From assembly GCA_944380265.1 (NCBI GenBank), contig CALWGY010000006.1, positions 1 through 64,000 of the forward strand: 64,000 nt of DNA, in the 5' to 3' direction. This DNA is from an uncultured Clostridia bacterium (GTDB taxonomy: Bacteria > Bacillota > Clostridia > Christensenellales > UBA1242). This document shows, piece by piece, positions 6,470-15,874 of the stretch. The notes beneath the pieces were generated by a model, which was not told where the DNA came from, ran no database searches, and worked only from the letters and a program-made list of their open reading frames with translations. Position numbers and translations under genes: made by a program. Within the stretch, counting starts at the first letter, position 1. The number at the start of each line of letters is the position of its first letter.

Positions 6470-6648
6470 AATTTTGAACCGCAAAAATGTGGTTCAAAAT
6501 TAATATCACCGGAAGTTGTCGTCAAGCAGCCCGCAGGGATATTTGACAGCAACTGATGGTTATTCAAACTGTGATGCCACTTTTAAGTGGATTTGCGTTT
6601 AGCAAATTGGTTTGTAAGCATCGTAAGCAAAACAACATCACAAAGTTT
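6470..6648 (-). ncRNA. Multi-domain folded leader or small RNA between gltX and the ABC-F gene
   Basis: Three structures lie side by side. (1) 6566-6648: a closing stem (AAAC+TGTGATG 6566-6576 with CATCACA 6636-6642 and GTTT 6645-6648) encloses three hairpins at 6577-6590, 6591-6607 and 6608-6635. (2) 6502-6564: a 12-bp stem with one mismatch (6514-6525 / 6543-6554) carries a CCC-GCA-GGG tip and an outer AATA..ACC / GGT..TATT stem. (3) 6470-6501: an 11-bp perfect hairpin, AATTTTGAACC / GGTTCAAAATT. Both flanking genes are on the minus strand, so it is probably part of that RNA. No known riboswitch core, T-box or housekeeping RNA is recognised. It may control the ABC-F gene. Confidence 0.6.
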
Positions 6649-6675
6649 ACATTATTCAAAATTTTAAATTAAAAA

Positions 6676-8418
6676 TTATTTTATAATTTCTATAAACTGT
6701 TGCAACCTTTGTTTAACAACATCGTCTTTTAAAACTTTGCAAATGGAATATAAATCTGGCGAATTGGTTTTTCCTGTTATTGCAATTCTTATATAAGTGC
6801 AGGCCTGTGCCAAATTGCCAACATAACATTCCGGATTAAGTTTAAATTCCTTGTTATCAATTGCAAAATTACAATTTTTTGCAACTTCCTTAATTTTGTT
6901 AAACCAAGTTTCCTTATCGTCGGCATCACTGAAAACATGCTTATATTCTTTTACAAGAGAAAGCGCATGTTGATTGTATTTAAGGTTTATGTCGCCACAA
7001 TTATAATCGCTTAAACTGCTTGGATTAAACAAACCAAACATATAGTTGAAATATGTTGGAATGTCGCTCCATTTTGCAATGTCTTTTCTTGGCTTTTGTG
7101 TGTAACGGTCAATTGCAAAAGTGTCAATTGCAAATTGTTTGTTTTCTTGCAAAAATTTTGCAAGCTGTTTCAAATCAACATTTAGTCCGTTATAGTTTTC
7201 GCCCAATTTTTGTTTTGTTTCATTTTCAAATTCTTCATCGTAGTTAAGTGCCCAATCAAGTGTGTTTTCATAAACTTGTTCGGCTGTCATTTTTGAAATT
7301 ATGTTTTTTGAAACATCTTCTAATTTAACAATGTCAAAAAACGGACTTGATGTTCCAATTTTTTTTGCTGAAAATGGAAACTCTGCAACATCGGCATTTG
7401 GATTTTTTGCACGCCAATCTTCAAAATTGCTGTTCATAATGTTTAACAAATATTCCGTTACTGCTTGCTTTGGAATGCCTGCTTGAATGTAAAATCTCAT
7501 GTCGGCCTCTGGGTCTTTTGACTTTGAAATTTTGCGTTTGTTTCCGTTTTCGCCAATTTTGCAAAGCACGGGCGTGTGAATATATTTTACTGGTTCAAAG
7601 TTTAGTGCATTAAAAATTTCCACATGTTGTGGCCATGTTGAAATCCATTCTTCACCCCTAATCACGGTGGTTACACGCATTAAATGGTCGTCAACTGGAT
7701 GTGCAAAAGCATATGGTGGAATTCCGTTATCTTTAATTAGCACAACATCTTTTAAGTTTGCACCAATTTCACGTTCGCCCCTAACAACATCAAAAACTTT
7801 AATTTTGTCGCCAACTTTACCATTTGATTTTAACCTTATGCAAAACTTTTTGCCTGCTTTTAAAAGATTTTCAACTTCTTTTAAAGTTAAATTTCTGCAA
7901 GGGTCTTTTTCTTCAACTTGTCCAATATCGTTTAACACTTGTTCTCTTTTTTCAACAACATCTTGTTTTCCTTCTGGTTTTTCACAAAAACAAGGGAAAG
8001 CCTTCCCCAAAGCCACAAGTTTTTTTGCATAAGTTTGATAAATTTCCACCCTGTCACTTTGCCTATATGGACCATAATCACCTTTGTTTGTTCTATCAAT
8101 TGTGAAACCTTCATCTGGCACAATATCATAATATTTTAAGGTTTTTAATGCAACAATATCACTGCCTGCAATTTCACGTTTTTTATCGGTGTCTTCAAGC
8201 CTAAACATAAAAATTCCGCCAGTGCTTTTTGCAAGTCTATAATCCAAATTTGCGCCAAAAAAGTGCCCAATGTGCATATATCCTGTTGGGCTTGGTGCAA
8301 ATCTTGTAACTTCTGCATTTGCATCTAAATTTCTTGGTTTATACTTGTTTTCCCAATATGAAACATCTTTTTTTATGTTTGGAAAAATTAATTCTGCAAT
8401 TTTTTCGTAATCGTTCAT
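6676..8418 (-). CDS. gltX: Glutamyl-tRNA synthetase
   Basis: This 580-residue class I aminoacyl-tRNA synthetase charges tRNA with glutamate. The HIGH motif is HIGH at 49-52 in RFAPSPTGYMHIGH, and the KMSKS motif is KISKS at about 296-300. GEEWISTWPQHVEIFNAL is typical of the GluRS active site. It is longer than the usual 470-490 residues and has a 30-residue N-terminal extension before the catalytic fold; several Clostridia carry enzymes of this longer type. The start has an AAGGTG site 6 nt upstream. No GlnRS gene is in the window, so Gln-tRNA may be made by GatCAB, but that is inference. It could be non-discriminating. Confidence 0.93.
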   Translation of the reverse strand: MNDYEKIAELIFPNIKKDVSYWENKYKPRNLDANAEVTRFAPSPTGYMHIGHFFGANLDYRLAKSTGGIFMFRLEDTDKKREIAGSDIVALKTLKYYDIVPDEGFTIDRTNKGDYGPYRQSDRVEIYQTYAKKLVALGKAFPCFCEKPEGKQDVVEKREQVLNDIGQVEEKDPCRNLTLKEVENLLKAGKKFCIRLKSNGKVGDKIKVFDVVRGEREIGANLKDVVLIKDNGIPPYAFAHPVDDHLMRVTTVIRGEEWISTWPQHVEIFNALNFEPVKYIHTPVLCKIGENGNKRKISKSKDPEADMRFYIQAGIPKQAVTEYLLNIMNSNFEDWRAKNPNADVAEFPFSAKKIGTSSPFFDIVKLEDVSKNIISKMTAEQVYENTLDWALNYDEEFENETKQKLGENYNGLNVDLKQLAKFLQENKQFAIDTFAIDRYTQKPRKDIAKWSDIPTYFNYMFGLFNPSSLSDYNCGDINLKYNQHALSLVKEYKHVFSDADDKETWFNKIKEVAKNCNFAIDNKEFKLNPECYVGNLAQACTYIRIAITGKTNSPDLYSICKVLKDDVVKQRLQQFIEIIK

Positions 8419-8499
8419 AATTCACCTTAAAATTTGTTTTTTGTTAATTTAATAAAAAAATATTTACCTTAAATATTTTACATTTTAAGCCGTAAAAAA

Positions 8500-8528
8500 G
8501 CAACCATAAAACAATGGTCGCCTTTTAT
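8500..8528 (-). terminator. Terminator of the exported-protein pair
   Basis: On the minus strand GCGACCAT-TGTTTT-ATGGTTGC is followed by TTTTTT. A G-U pair is allowed only in the minus-strand RNA (the plus strand would have an A-C mismatch), which supports the direction. Confidence 0.75.
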
Positions 8529-8546
8529 TTTTGCATATTTTTACAA

Positions 8547-9743
8547 CTAATTAAACTTTTTATCCAAAAGTGCATAAATTGAATTTAAGAATGCTGAAAC
8601 TTTGTTTTCTTCAAAATCAATTAAAACATTAACATTTGCAGCATCAACTGGAGAAAGTGTTTCAATGTAATTTTCGTGTTTCTCAGTTGCATCTTTGCCA
8701 TCAAATCCACCATTTATTTCAAAACGGTAGTTGTTAAAACTTTCCATTGAAACTTTGTCATAAACTTTGTTATATAAATTAAAGTATTGATTAAATGTGT
8801 TTAGGCTAACAACAAATTGATTAACTGCACTAACTGCCCTTTGATTGTTTGCATTGTTTGGATCATTTAATGCATTAATAACTGTACTAGATAATTTTGA
8901 AAGTCCCACCTTTCCATCAGTTTGAACTTGTGAAATTTTTGTTGTTAAAAAACTAGTATCGTTGAAAATGTTATAACTTGAACTTATTGCATTATCTATG
9001 CTAATAAGTTGAACTGTTCCATTTTTGCTTAGTGCTTGCAAGTAGTCCTTATAAATAAAGTTTGCAAGACTTAAAATTGCTTCATCGTATGCACGTTTTG
9101 CATATGAACCATCAACAACATCTGTGTCGGAATAGAAATATTTAACATGCAAATCTTTAAAATAGTTAACAAAATTTAAAACTTTTGAAATTAAGTTGTT
9201 GTATGCGTTGTTAAATGCATCAATTTTTGCAGCAACAAGTTCGCTGTTAATGCCAAGCAATTTAACTTCCCTTTCAATGTTTAATTTGCTTGTGTTAAAC
9301 TTTTCAAGTTGACGCCTAAAATCTACCAATCTATCGTAAAGTTCAGTTAAATCATCTGCATCTGGATTTTTGGAATCTATGTTTGCAAAAAATAGTTCAT
9401 TCCAGTTTGTGTAATAATTGTAAGCCATTATTAATGTTCTTGCATAAACACTTGTTAGTTGCTCATATCTCAATTCAAGGTCGTCACTTACTAAGCTTTC
9501 AAATTTGCCTAAAACAGCATCATTAAAGCCATATTCATTATCGTAAGTAACATACATTTTTGTGTATTCTGTTGAATTAACTGGTTTTTCAAAATACCAG
9601 TTGCTTTCGCTATTTATTACATATGTGTCCACCATTTGTGAGTAAACTGCTTTAATTTCGGTTGTTGTTCTATCGGTTCCACAACCAAACAAGCAAAACA
9701 CTGCAATAAGTGGTAAAATTAGTAAAGAATAAAACTTTTTCAT
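8547..9743 (-). CDS. Lipoprotein of unknown function
   Basis: A 398-residue lipoprotein: signal peptide 1-20 with lipobox LFGC (Cys21), then a mostly helical domain rich in Asn, Tyr and Lys. No known domain is recognised. It shares the segment SSYNIFNDT and a similar overall composition with the gene just upstream, so the two look like paralogues or partners. It starts 1 nt after that gene's stop codon, with AGGAGG 7 nt before its ATG, so they form a two-gene operon closed by the terminator at 8500-8528. Surface location is clear; role is not. Confidence 0.8.
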   Translation of the reverse strand: MKKFYSLLILPLIAVFCLFGCGTDRTTTEIKAVYSQMVDTYVINSESNWYFEKPVNSTEYTKMYVTYDNEYGFNDAVLGKFESLVSDDLELRYEQLTSVYARTLIMAYNYYTNWNELFFANIDSKNPDADDLTELYDRLVDFRRQLEKFNTSKLNIEREVKLLGINSELVAAKIDAFNNAYNNLISKVLNFVNYFKDLHVKYFYSDTDVVDGSYAKRAYDEAILSLANFIYKDYLQALSKNGTVQLISIDNAISSSYNIFNDTSFLTTKISQVQTDGKVGLSKLSSTVINALNDPNNANNQRAVSAVNQFVVSLNTFNQYFNLYNKVYDKVSMESFNNYRFEINGGFDGKDATEKHENYIETLSPVDAANVNVLIDFEENKVSAFLNSIYALLDKKFN

Positions 9744-9744
9744 A

Positions 9745-10983
9745 TTAACCTCCTACCACACTTGTTCCACCACTTGTTACGGGGTCAATTGGAACATTGC
9801 CTAAATCGTAGAAAGTTCTAAGTATTAATTGAATTTGTGGAACATAGGTTAAGTTGTATTGTGATGCAATTTCTGTTAAACCTTCATCTAGCTTTGAATT
9901 TGCAAGTTGGTTTTTGTTGTAACGTGTTAGTTTGAACACGCTTTTTTCACCGTTGAATGCTTCACCATAATTTTCATTAATGAAAGCAAAAGCTTGCACT
10001 TCGGCATCGGAAATTGTAATTTTTGGATTAATTTTGTTTGAATTACTTAAATTTGCCCAGTTAATCATTGCAACATCGTACAAATATGAAATGTAATTTT
10101 CATCGGCTGTGCATGTATTGTCATTATCATTAAATGTTAATTCTATTTTTTGCGCTGTTAATTCGGTTATTGACTTTAATGCCATTTCATAAGTTACAGT
10201 TTTTTTGTCGTAAGCCAAATTGTTTTCAAAAACCTTTTCAGTAACCAAATCTTTAACAGCAATTGTTAAATTGTTATATTTTTTAATAATGTCAAAAAAG
10301 GTGTTGTAAAGCTTTTCATATAATGCCTCAATTTCAGAAACAATTGTTATTTGATTGAAATCGGTTAAACTTTTTGTTTCCAAAGCAACAATTCCTTCTT
10401 CGGGTTCACCTGTTTTTTCATTTTTCTTTTCAAATGTATCATTAAAAATATTATAACTTGATTTTAAACTTGAAATTAAGGAATTAATGTTTTTAACTTC
10501 TTTGTTTGAAATTTCTTCAATTAATTGCGAATAAGAATAATAATATTCAAAAGCATCATCAATTGTGTTGTAAGTTTCATATAAACTAAAAACCCGTCCT
10601 AAAACATTTTTATTTGTTGTTTTGTTAAAAACGTCTTGGTATGGTGCATATGCTTCATCATTATTTTCAAACCCACCAAACATATATGATCTATAATATT
10701 TAATTTGAACAAACACAGGTCGAGTGCTTGCTGGTGCATCACCACCTGTAAAAGTGTAATTTAATCTACCACCTTTACTTTTTCCCATATATGTTCTGTT
10801 TTTAGCCTCTTTTAAAGATGTCTCAAAATCGTCTTGATCCTGTGATTGAAGCCTTGTTAAATTATTAAAAACTTCCAACTCGTTTGTTGGCTTAAACCAA
10901 ATAAGCCAAACACCAAGCACAATTAGTCCAACAATTGCAAGTGTTACAACAATTCTTAAAATTATTTTAGTGTTGCTACTCAT
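9745..10983 (-). CDS. Membrane-anchored exported protein of unknown function
   Basis: This 412-residue protein has an N-terminal anchor (about residues 9-33, before WFKPTNELEVF) and a long extracytoplasmic helical domain. It contains SSYNIFNDT, which recurs in the downstream lipoprotein. It ends in a Gly/Ser/Thr-rich tail (PVTSGGTSVVGG). A frame opening 7 codons earlier exists; ATG 10983 is preferred because GGGGG lies about 5 nt upstream. It is first in a two-gene operon. No domain is recognised. A complex of the two proteins at the cell surface is plausible. Confidence 0.75.
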   Translation of the reverse strand: MSSNTKIILRIVVTLAIVGLIVLGVWLIWFKPTNELEVFNNLTRLQSQDQDDFETSLKEAKNRTYMGKSKGGRLNYTFTGGDAPASTRPVFVQIKYYRSYMFGGFENNDEAYAPYQDVFNKTTNKNVLGRVFSLYETYNTIDDAFEYYYSYSQLIEEISNKEVKNINSLISSLKSSYNIFNDTFEKKNEKTGEPEEGIVALETKSLTDFNQITIVSEIEALYEKLYNTFFDIIKKYNNLTIAVKDLVTEKVFENNLAYDKKTVTYEMALKSITELTAQKIELTFNDNDNTCTADENYISYLYDVAMINWANLSNSNKINPKITISDAEVQAFAFINENYGEAFNGEKSVFKLTRYNKNQLANSKLDEGLTEIASQYNLTYVPQIQLILRTFYDLGNVPIDPVTSGGTSVVGG

Positions 10984-11087
10984 TTTTCCCCCTTTTAAAG
11001 CCAAATGGTTTTTTTAGCATAATACTAATTATATTATTAATTTAATAATATAACATTTTAAGTTAAAGTGTCAATACAAATTTAAGT

Positions 11088-11819
11088 TTAACAGTATTTA
11101 ACCGAAACCAGCACAAGTCCTGTTGCACTTAAAGTTTTTCCACCATATTGTCTGTTTTTTTTGTTAATTATTTCAATTATATTTTCTTTAATTTTGCCCC
11201 TAGAAATGTCAATTAATGTTCCCATAATTATTCTAATCATATTTTTCAAAAAACCAGAACCTTTAAAATACACGGTGTAAATGTCGCCATTTTTAACTAA
11301 TGAAACATCATAAATTTCTCGCACTTTGTTTTGTGTTTGAGTGTCTACTGAACTAAGTGAAGTAAAATCGTGAACACCCTTTAAACTTTTTAATTCTTTT
11401 TCAAACAACCCCAAATCAATTTTGTAGCCCACTCTGGTTGCAAACATATCGTAATATGGGTTACTAATGCGTGACAAATAAAAATTGTATGCATAAGTTT
11501 TTTCTTTTGCACTAAACCTTGCGTTAAAATTTTCATTAACATACTCAACTTTTAAAACTCTAATGTCACTAGGCAAAATTGTGTTAAGGTATCCAAGCAA
11601 ACTATATTCCTTAAATTTTTTTTCAGCAAAAAAATTAACAGTTTGCCCAATTGCACAAACACCAGTGTCGGTTCTGCCACTGGCAAAAGTTTTTATGTCT
11701 GTTTTAAAAACTTGTTTTAACGCATCTTCCAACACACCTTGCACAGTTATTAAATTTGGTTGAACTTGCCACCCATTATAATTTTTTCCGTTATAACTTA
11801 ATGTTAATAAATAGTTCAA
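11088..11819 (-). CDS. truA: tRNA pseudouridine(38-40) synthase
   Basis: The 243-residue enzyme isomerises uridines 38-40 in the tRNA anticodon arm. The catalytic Asp51 is in the invariant ASGRTDTGV motif. FTSLSS, VYFKGSGFLKNMIRIIMGTLI and the C-terminal GLVLVSVKY are family landmarks, and the length is normal. In many Firmicutes truA sits behind rplQ and ecfT; here both are elsewhere in the window and truA stands alone, divergent from nifJ. Confidence 0.95.
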   Translation of the reverse strand: MNYLLTLSYNGKNYNGWQVQPNLITVQGVLEDALKQVFKTDIKTFASGRTDTGVCAIGQTVNFFAEKKFKEYSLLGYLNTILPSDIRVLKVEYVNENFNARFSAKEKTYAYNFYLSRISNPYYDMFATRVGYKIDLGLFEKELKSLKGVHDFTSLSSVDTQTQNKVREIYDVSLVKNGDIYTVYFKGSGFLKNMIRIIMGTLIDISRGKIKENIIEIINKKNRQYGGKTLSATGLVLVSVKYC

Positions 11820-11907
11820 TTAAAAATTCTCCATAATAAATTTGATTATTAAAATTTTCTTAATAACAATATTTATTATACATTAATTTTTTTGTATTTC
11901 CTATGGT

Positions 11908-11936
11908 TTGACTAAAAAAACAATTAGTAATATACT
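11908..11936 (+). promoter_or_regulatory. Promoter of nifJ
   Basis: TTGACT (11908-11913), a 17-bp spacer and TATACT (11931-11936) predict a start near 11943. The leader is about 63 nt and contains AAGGAG (11995-12000) 6 nt before the ATG. Confidence 0.75.
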
Positions 11937-12006
11937 AAAATTAGTTTAAAACAGCATAAAATTATTGAACTAAAAAAACTAAATAAAACAGTTTAAGGAG
12001 AAAAAA

Positions 12007-15000
12007 ATGAGCAAAATTACTGTTGATGGCAACACAGCCACAACCCTTGTTGCATATCATTTAAGTGAGTCTGCAACAATTTATCCAATAACACCATCAA
12101 GCACAATGGCGGAACTTGCCGATTCCATGGCAAACGATGGCGTTAAAAACATTTTTGGAAACACTGTTAAGGTTGTTGAAATGCAATCGGAAGGCGGTGC
12201 TGCTGGAGCACTTCATGGTGCACTTAGTGCTGGTGCATTAACAACCACATTCACTGCAAGCCAAGGGCTTTTGTTAATGATTCCAAACATGTATAAAATT
12301 GCAGGCGAACTTTTGCCTTGCGTTATGCATGTTAGTGCAAGAACAATTGCAACACATGCCCTTTCAATTTTTGGAGACCATTCCGATGTTATGGCATGCC
12401 GACAAACAGGGTTTGCCCTTCTTGCATCAGGCTCTGTTCAGGAAGCACACGACATGGCATTAATTGCTCATTTAAGCACACTTAGAGCACAAGTTCCTTT
12501 TTTACACTTTTTTGATGGGTTTAGAACCAGCCACGAAATTAACACTATTGAAAAAATTGATTTGGAAAAAATTAAAGCAATATATCCTTTTGATAAAGTT
12601 TCAGAATTTAAAAAGCGTGCTTTAAATTCAACAACACCACATCAGCAAGGCACAGCACAAAACCCCGACATATTTTTCCAAAACCGAGAAGCATGCAATA
12701 CCTATTACAACAATGTTCCACAAGTTGTTAAAATGGTTATGAAGCAATTTTATGAACTTACTGGCAGAAAGTATGGGCTTTTTGACTATTACGGAGATAA
12801 AAATGCAACAGATGTTATTGTTTTAATGGGGAGTGGAACAAGCACTGCTGAAACCACAGTTAAATACTTAAACAAAAACTATGGCACAAAATATGGTGTT
12901 TTAAAGGTTAGATTGTTTAGACCATTTGATGTTAAAGCCATGGTAAATGCACTTCCAAAAACAGTGGAAAGAATTGCTGTGCTAGATAGAACCAAAGAAT
13001 CTGGTTCGGTTGGAGAACCACTTTACTTAGATGTTGTAACTGCCCTTAACGAAATGGGCAAACAAATTAAAGTTGTTGGTGGCAGATATGGTTTGGGCAG
13101 CAAGGAATTTACTCCTAGCATGGTTAATGCAGTGTTTGAAAACTTGCAAAGTAGCAAACCAAAAAATCACTTCACTGTTGGAATTGATGATGATGTTACA
13201 AACACAAGTTTAAAAATTACAAAACAAATTCACCCAAGTCAAAACTCTGTTACTTCATGCAAATTTTTTGGTTATGGTGGCGATGGCACTGTTAGTGCAA
13301 ACAAAAGCAGTATTAAAATTATTGGTGACAAAACTGGACTTAACGGACAAGCATACTTTGAATACGACAGCAAAAAAAGTGGTAACGCAACAATTTCGCA
13401 CTTACGTTTTGGAAAAGATAAAATTGATGAAAGTTATTTGCTTGACCACATTGACTTTGTTTCGGTTCACAACCAAACATACATTAAAAAATATAACATA
13501 CTAAAAAACTTGAAAGATGGTGGAACACTGCTACTTAACACCAACTACACTTTCGATGAACTTAACACTTTAATGCCTGCAAGTTTGAAGCGTGACATTG
13601 CAAACAAACACATTAATTTTTACACCATTGATGCTTACACCATTGCCCAAAAATTGGGGCTTAACACAAAAATTAATTTGATTATGCAAAGTGCATTCTT
13701 TAAATTAATTAACATACTTCCGTTTGATGTTGCAAAAGCAGAAATGAAAAAAATGGCAGAAAAAAATTATGGAAGTAAAGGCGAAAAGATTTTAAAAGCA
13801 AACTTTGATGCAATTGAAAGTGCTGAAAACAGTTTAATTAAAGTTAACTACCCTGCAAGTTGGAAAACTGCAAAAAAAAATTGTGCAACATGCGAAAACA
13901 AAAATTGCAGTAAGTATTACGAAGAATTTATTAGTCCAATTGAAAAGTTGGAAGGCGACAAATTGCCTGTTAGTGCATTTAATGCAACAGGTTTTGTTCC
14001 AACAGGCACAACACAATATGAAAAACGTGGAATTGCAACAATGCTTCCTTGCTGGAATAGTGAAAAATGCATTCAGTGCAACATGTGTGCATTTGTTTGC
14101 CCGCATGCAGCAATAAGACCACATTTGGTTGAAGAAAAAGATTTAACAAACACACCTGTCACATTAAAAACTTTGAATGCAATTGCAGAGCCCGGCAAAA
14201 AATTTGTTATGCAAGTTAGCCCAATGGACTGCACTGGTTGCGGAGTTTGTGCTAATGTTTGCCCTACAAAAGAAAAAGCATTAACCATGGTTAACACCGA
14301 ACAAATTTTAGAAAAAGAAACAAAAAACTATGGTTACTTAGAAACTGTTAAAACAGTTAAAAGTGCGTTGTTTAAAAATAACACTGTTAAGGGCGTTGGC
14401 TTTGAAAAACCATATTTTGAATTTAGTGGTGCGTGTGCCGGTTGCGGTGAAACACCATATATTAAAGTTATTTCACAATTGTTTGGCGACCACATGGTTA
14501 TTGCAAATGCAACAGGTTGTTCAAGCATTTATGGTGGCTCTGCCCCAACCTGTCCATACACATTTGATGAAAAAGGCGGACCTGCATGGGCAAACAGTTT
14601 GTTTGAAGACAATGCTGAATTTGGATATGGAATAAAACTTGGATTAAAAATTAAGCAAGAACAATTAAAAACATTTTTAAATGAAGTTAAAAACAAAAAG
14701 TTTTCAGGCACCACAAAACAACTTGTTGAAAAATATTTAGTTGCAACCGATGCTGAAACACAGCGTGAATTACGTGATAAAATTTTAGAAAATTTGGAAG
14801 CCGAAAAAGGCACCAACGAAGAGCTTGTTAACAACATTATCAGTTTAAAAAATGCTTTTATTACTGAAAGTGTTTGGATTATTGGTGGCGATGGCTGGGC
14901 ATATGACATTGGTTATGGCGGACTAGACCATGTGCTTGCAAGTGGCGAAAATGTTAACATTTTGGTTTTGGATACCGAAGTTTACAGCAACACTGGCGGA

Positions 15001-15510
15001 CAAGCAAGCAAAGCCACACCAACAGGTGCAGTTGCCAAATTTGCAAGTGGTGGAAAACACCGTCCTAAAAAGGACCTTGGACTTATTGCCACAGTTTACA
15101 AAGATGTTTATGTTGCAAAAGTTAGCATGGGTGCCGACATGAATCAATTTTTGAAAGCAGTTAAAGAAGCCGAAGCATATGATGGCGTTAGTTTGATAAT
15201 TGCATATGCTCCATGCATAAATCACGGAATTAACATGAGTGAAAGTCAACTTGAAATGAAAAAAGCTGTTGAATGCGGATATTGGACACTATGGCGTTAT
15301 AACCCAGAACTAATTAAGGAAGGCAAAAACCCATTTATTGTTGACAGTGGCGACCCAACAAAAGACTACTTGGAGTTTTTAAATGGTGAAAGCAGATATT
15401 TTTCGCTTATGAAGAAAAATCCAGAAGTTGCAAAAAATTTGTTTGAAAAATCAAAACAAGATGCTGCATTAAACCGCGAAACAATTAAAAAACTTAGTGA
15501 AGATAAATAA
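12007..15510 (+). CDS. nifJ: Pyruvate:ferredoxin (flavodoxin) oxidoreductase
   Basis: This 1167-residue single-chain PFOR converts pyruvate and CoA to acetyl-CoA and CO2 with reduction of ferredoxin, the central step of anaerobic fermentation. The N-terminal part has the pyruvate-binding domain (YPITPSSTMAE). Two ferredoxin-type clusters are CIQCNMCAFVC from Cys688 and CTGCGVCANVC from Cys742. The proximal cluster uses Cys810, Cys813 and the late Cys1070. The thiamine diphosphate motif starts GGDGWAYDIG at about 960 and continues to NTGGQ. An extra cysteine group (Cys626, Cys629, Cys634) before the ferredoxin domain is unusual. It has its own promoter and terminator, so it is monocistronic. 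Confidence 0.97.
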   Translation: MSKITVDGNTATTLVAYHLSESATIYPITPSSTMAELADSMANDGVKNIFGNTVKVVEMQSEGGAAGALHGALSAGALTTTFTASQGLLLMIPNMYKIAGELLPCVMHVSARTIATHALSIFGDHSDVMACRQTGFALLASGSVQEAHDMALIAHLSTLRAQVPFLHFFDGFRTSHEINTIEKIDLEKIKAIYPFDKVSEFKKRALNSTTPHQQGTAQNPDIFFQNREACNTYYNNVPQVVKMVMKQFYELTGRKYGLFDYYGDKNATDVIVLMGSGTSTAETTVKYLNKNYGTKYGVLKVRLFRPFDVKAMVNALPKTVERIAVLDRTKESGSVGEPLYLDVVTALNEMGKQIKVVGGRYGLGSKEFTPSMVNAVFENLQSSKPKNHFTVGIDDDVTNTSLKITKQIHPSQNSVTSCKFFGYGGDGTVSANKSSIKIIGDKTGLNGQAYFEYDSKKSGNATISHLRFGKDKIDESYLLDHIDFVSVHNQTYIKKYNILKNLKDGGTLLLNTNYTFDELNTLMPASLKRDIANKHINFYTIDAYTIAQKLGLNTKINLIMQSAFFKLINILPFDVAKAEMKKMAEKNYGSKGEKILKANFDAIESAENSLIKVNYPASWKTAKKNCATCENKNCSKYYEEFISPIEKLEGDKLPVSAFNATGFVPTGTTQYEKRGIATMLPCWNSEKCIQCNMCAFVCPHAAIRPHLVEEKDLTNTPVTLKTLNAIAEPGKKFVMQVSPMDCTGCGVCANVCPTKEKALTMVNTEQILEKETKNYGYLETVKTVKSALFKNNTVKGVGFEKPYFEFSGACAGCGETPYIKVISQLFGDHMVIANATGCSSIYGGSAPTCPYTFDEKGGPAWANSLFEDNAEFGYGIKLGLKIKQEQLKTFLNEVKNKKFSGTTKQLVEKYLVATDAETQRELRDKILENLEAEKGTNEELVNNIISLKNAFITESVWIIGGDGWAYDIGYGGLDHVLASGENVNILVLDTEVYSNTGGQASKATPTGAVAKFASGGKHRPKKDLGLIATVYKDVYVAKVSMGADMNQFLKAVKEAEAYDGVSLIIAYAPCINHGINMSESQLEMKKAVECGYWTLWRYNPELIKEGKNPFIVDSGDPTKDYLEFLNGESRYFSLMKKNPEVAKNLFEKSKQDAALNRETIKKLSEDK

Positions 15511-15513
15511 AAT

Positions 15514-15547
15514 AAAAAAAGAACTGAAAATTTCAGTTCTTTTTTTT
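15514..15547 (+). terminator. Terminator of nifJ
   Basis: GAACTGAAA / TTTCAGTTC is flanked by A7 and T8, a few nt after the stop codon. Confidence 0.92.
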
Positions 15548-15874
15548 CACGTTTTTTTGTTTTGTTTTATGTTTATTTTTTAACACTTCACGTTTTTTAT
15601 TTTGTTAATGTTTGGTTTTTTAATTTTTGCACAATTATTATTTTTAGTTTTTGCTTAAAATTTGTTTAAAGTTTGGGGATTAATTAACTTTTTAATGCTA
15701 AATTAAATTTAAGTTAATTTTTTTAAATTTTATGAATAATTTATTTTTAACTACACAACATACTAACAGTAAAGAGGTTATATGAAATTATTTATCATTT
15801 TTAAACCCTTTACTTAAAAATATGAGAAAGTTTGTTTAAATGGTACTTTTAATTTAAACTTACTTTCTCTTTTT
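15548..15874. other. Gene-free AT-rich region of about 330 bp
   Basis: It is mostly T-rich low-complexity sequence. The only possible coding element is an 11-codon frame, ATG 15782 to TAA 15817 (MKLFIIFKPFT), with AGAGG four bases upstream; that spacing is short and the frame may be chance. It is followed by the strong hairpin at 15824-15876. No longer gene is visible on either strand. Confidence 0.5.

Noticed and set aside
6502..6648. T-box, cobalamin, TPP or 6S RNA identity for the folded region before the ABC-F gene
   Set aside because: No T-box anti-terminator sequence, no conserved riboswitch cores and no 6S-type central bubble were found; it is left unassigned.
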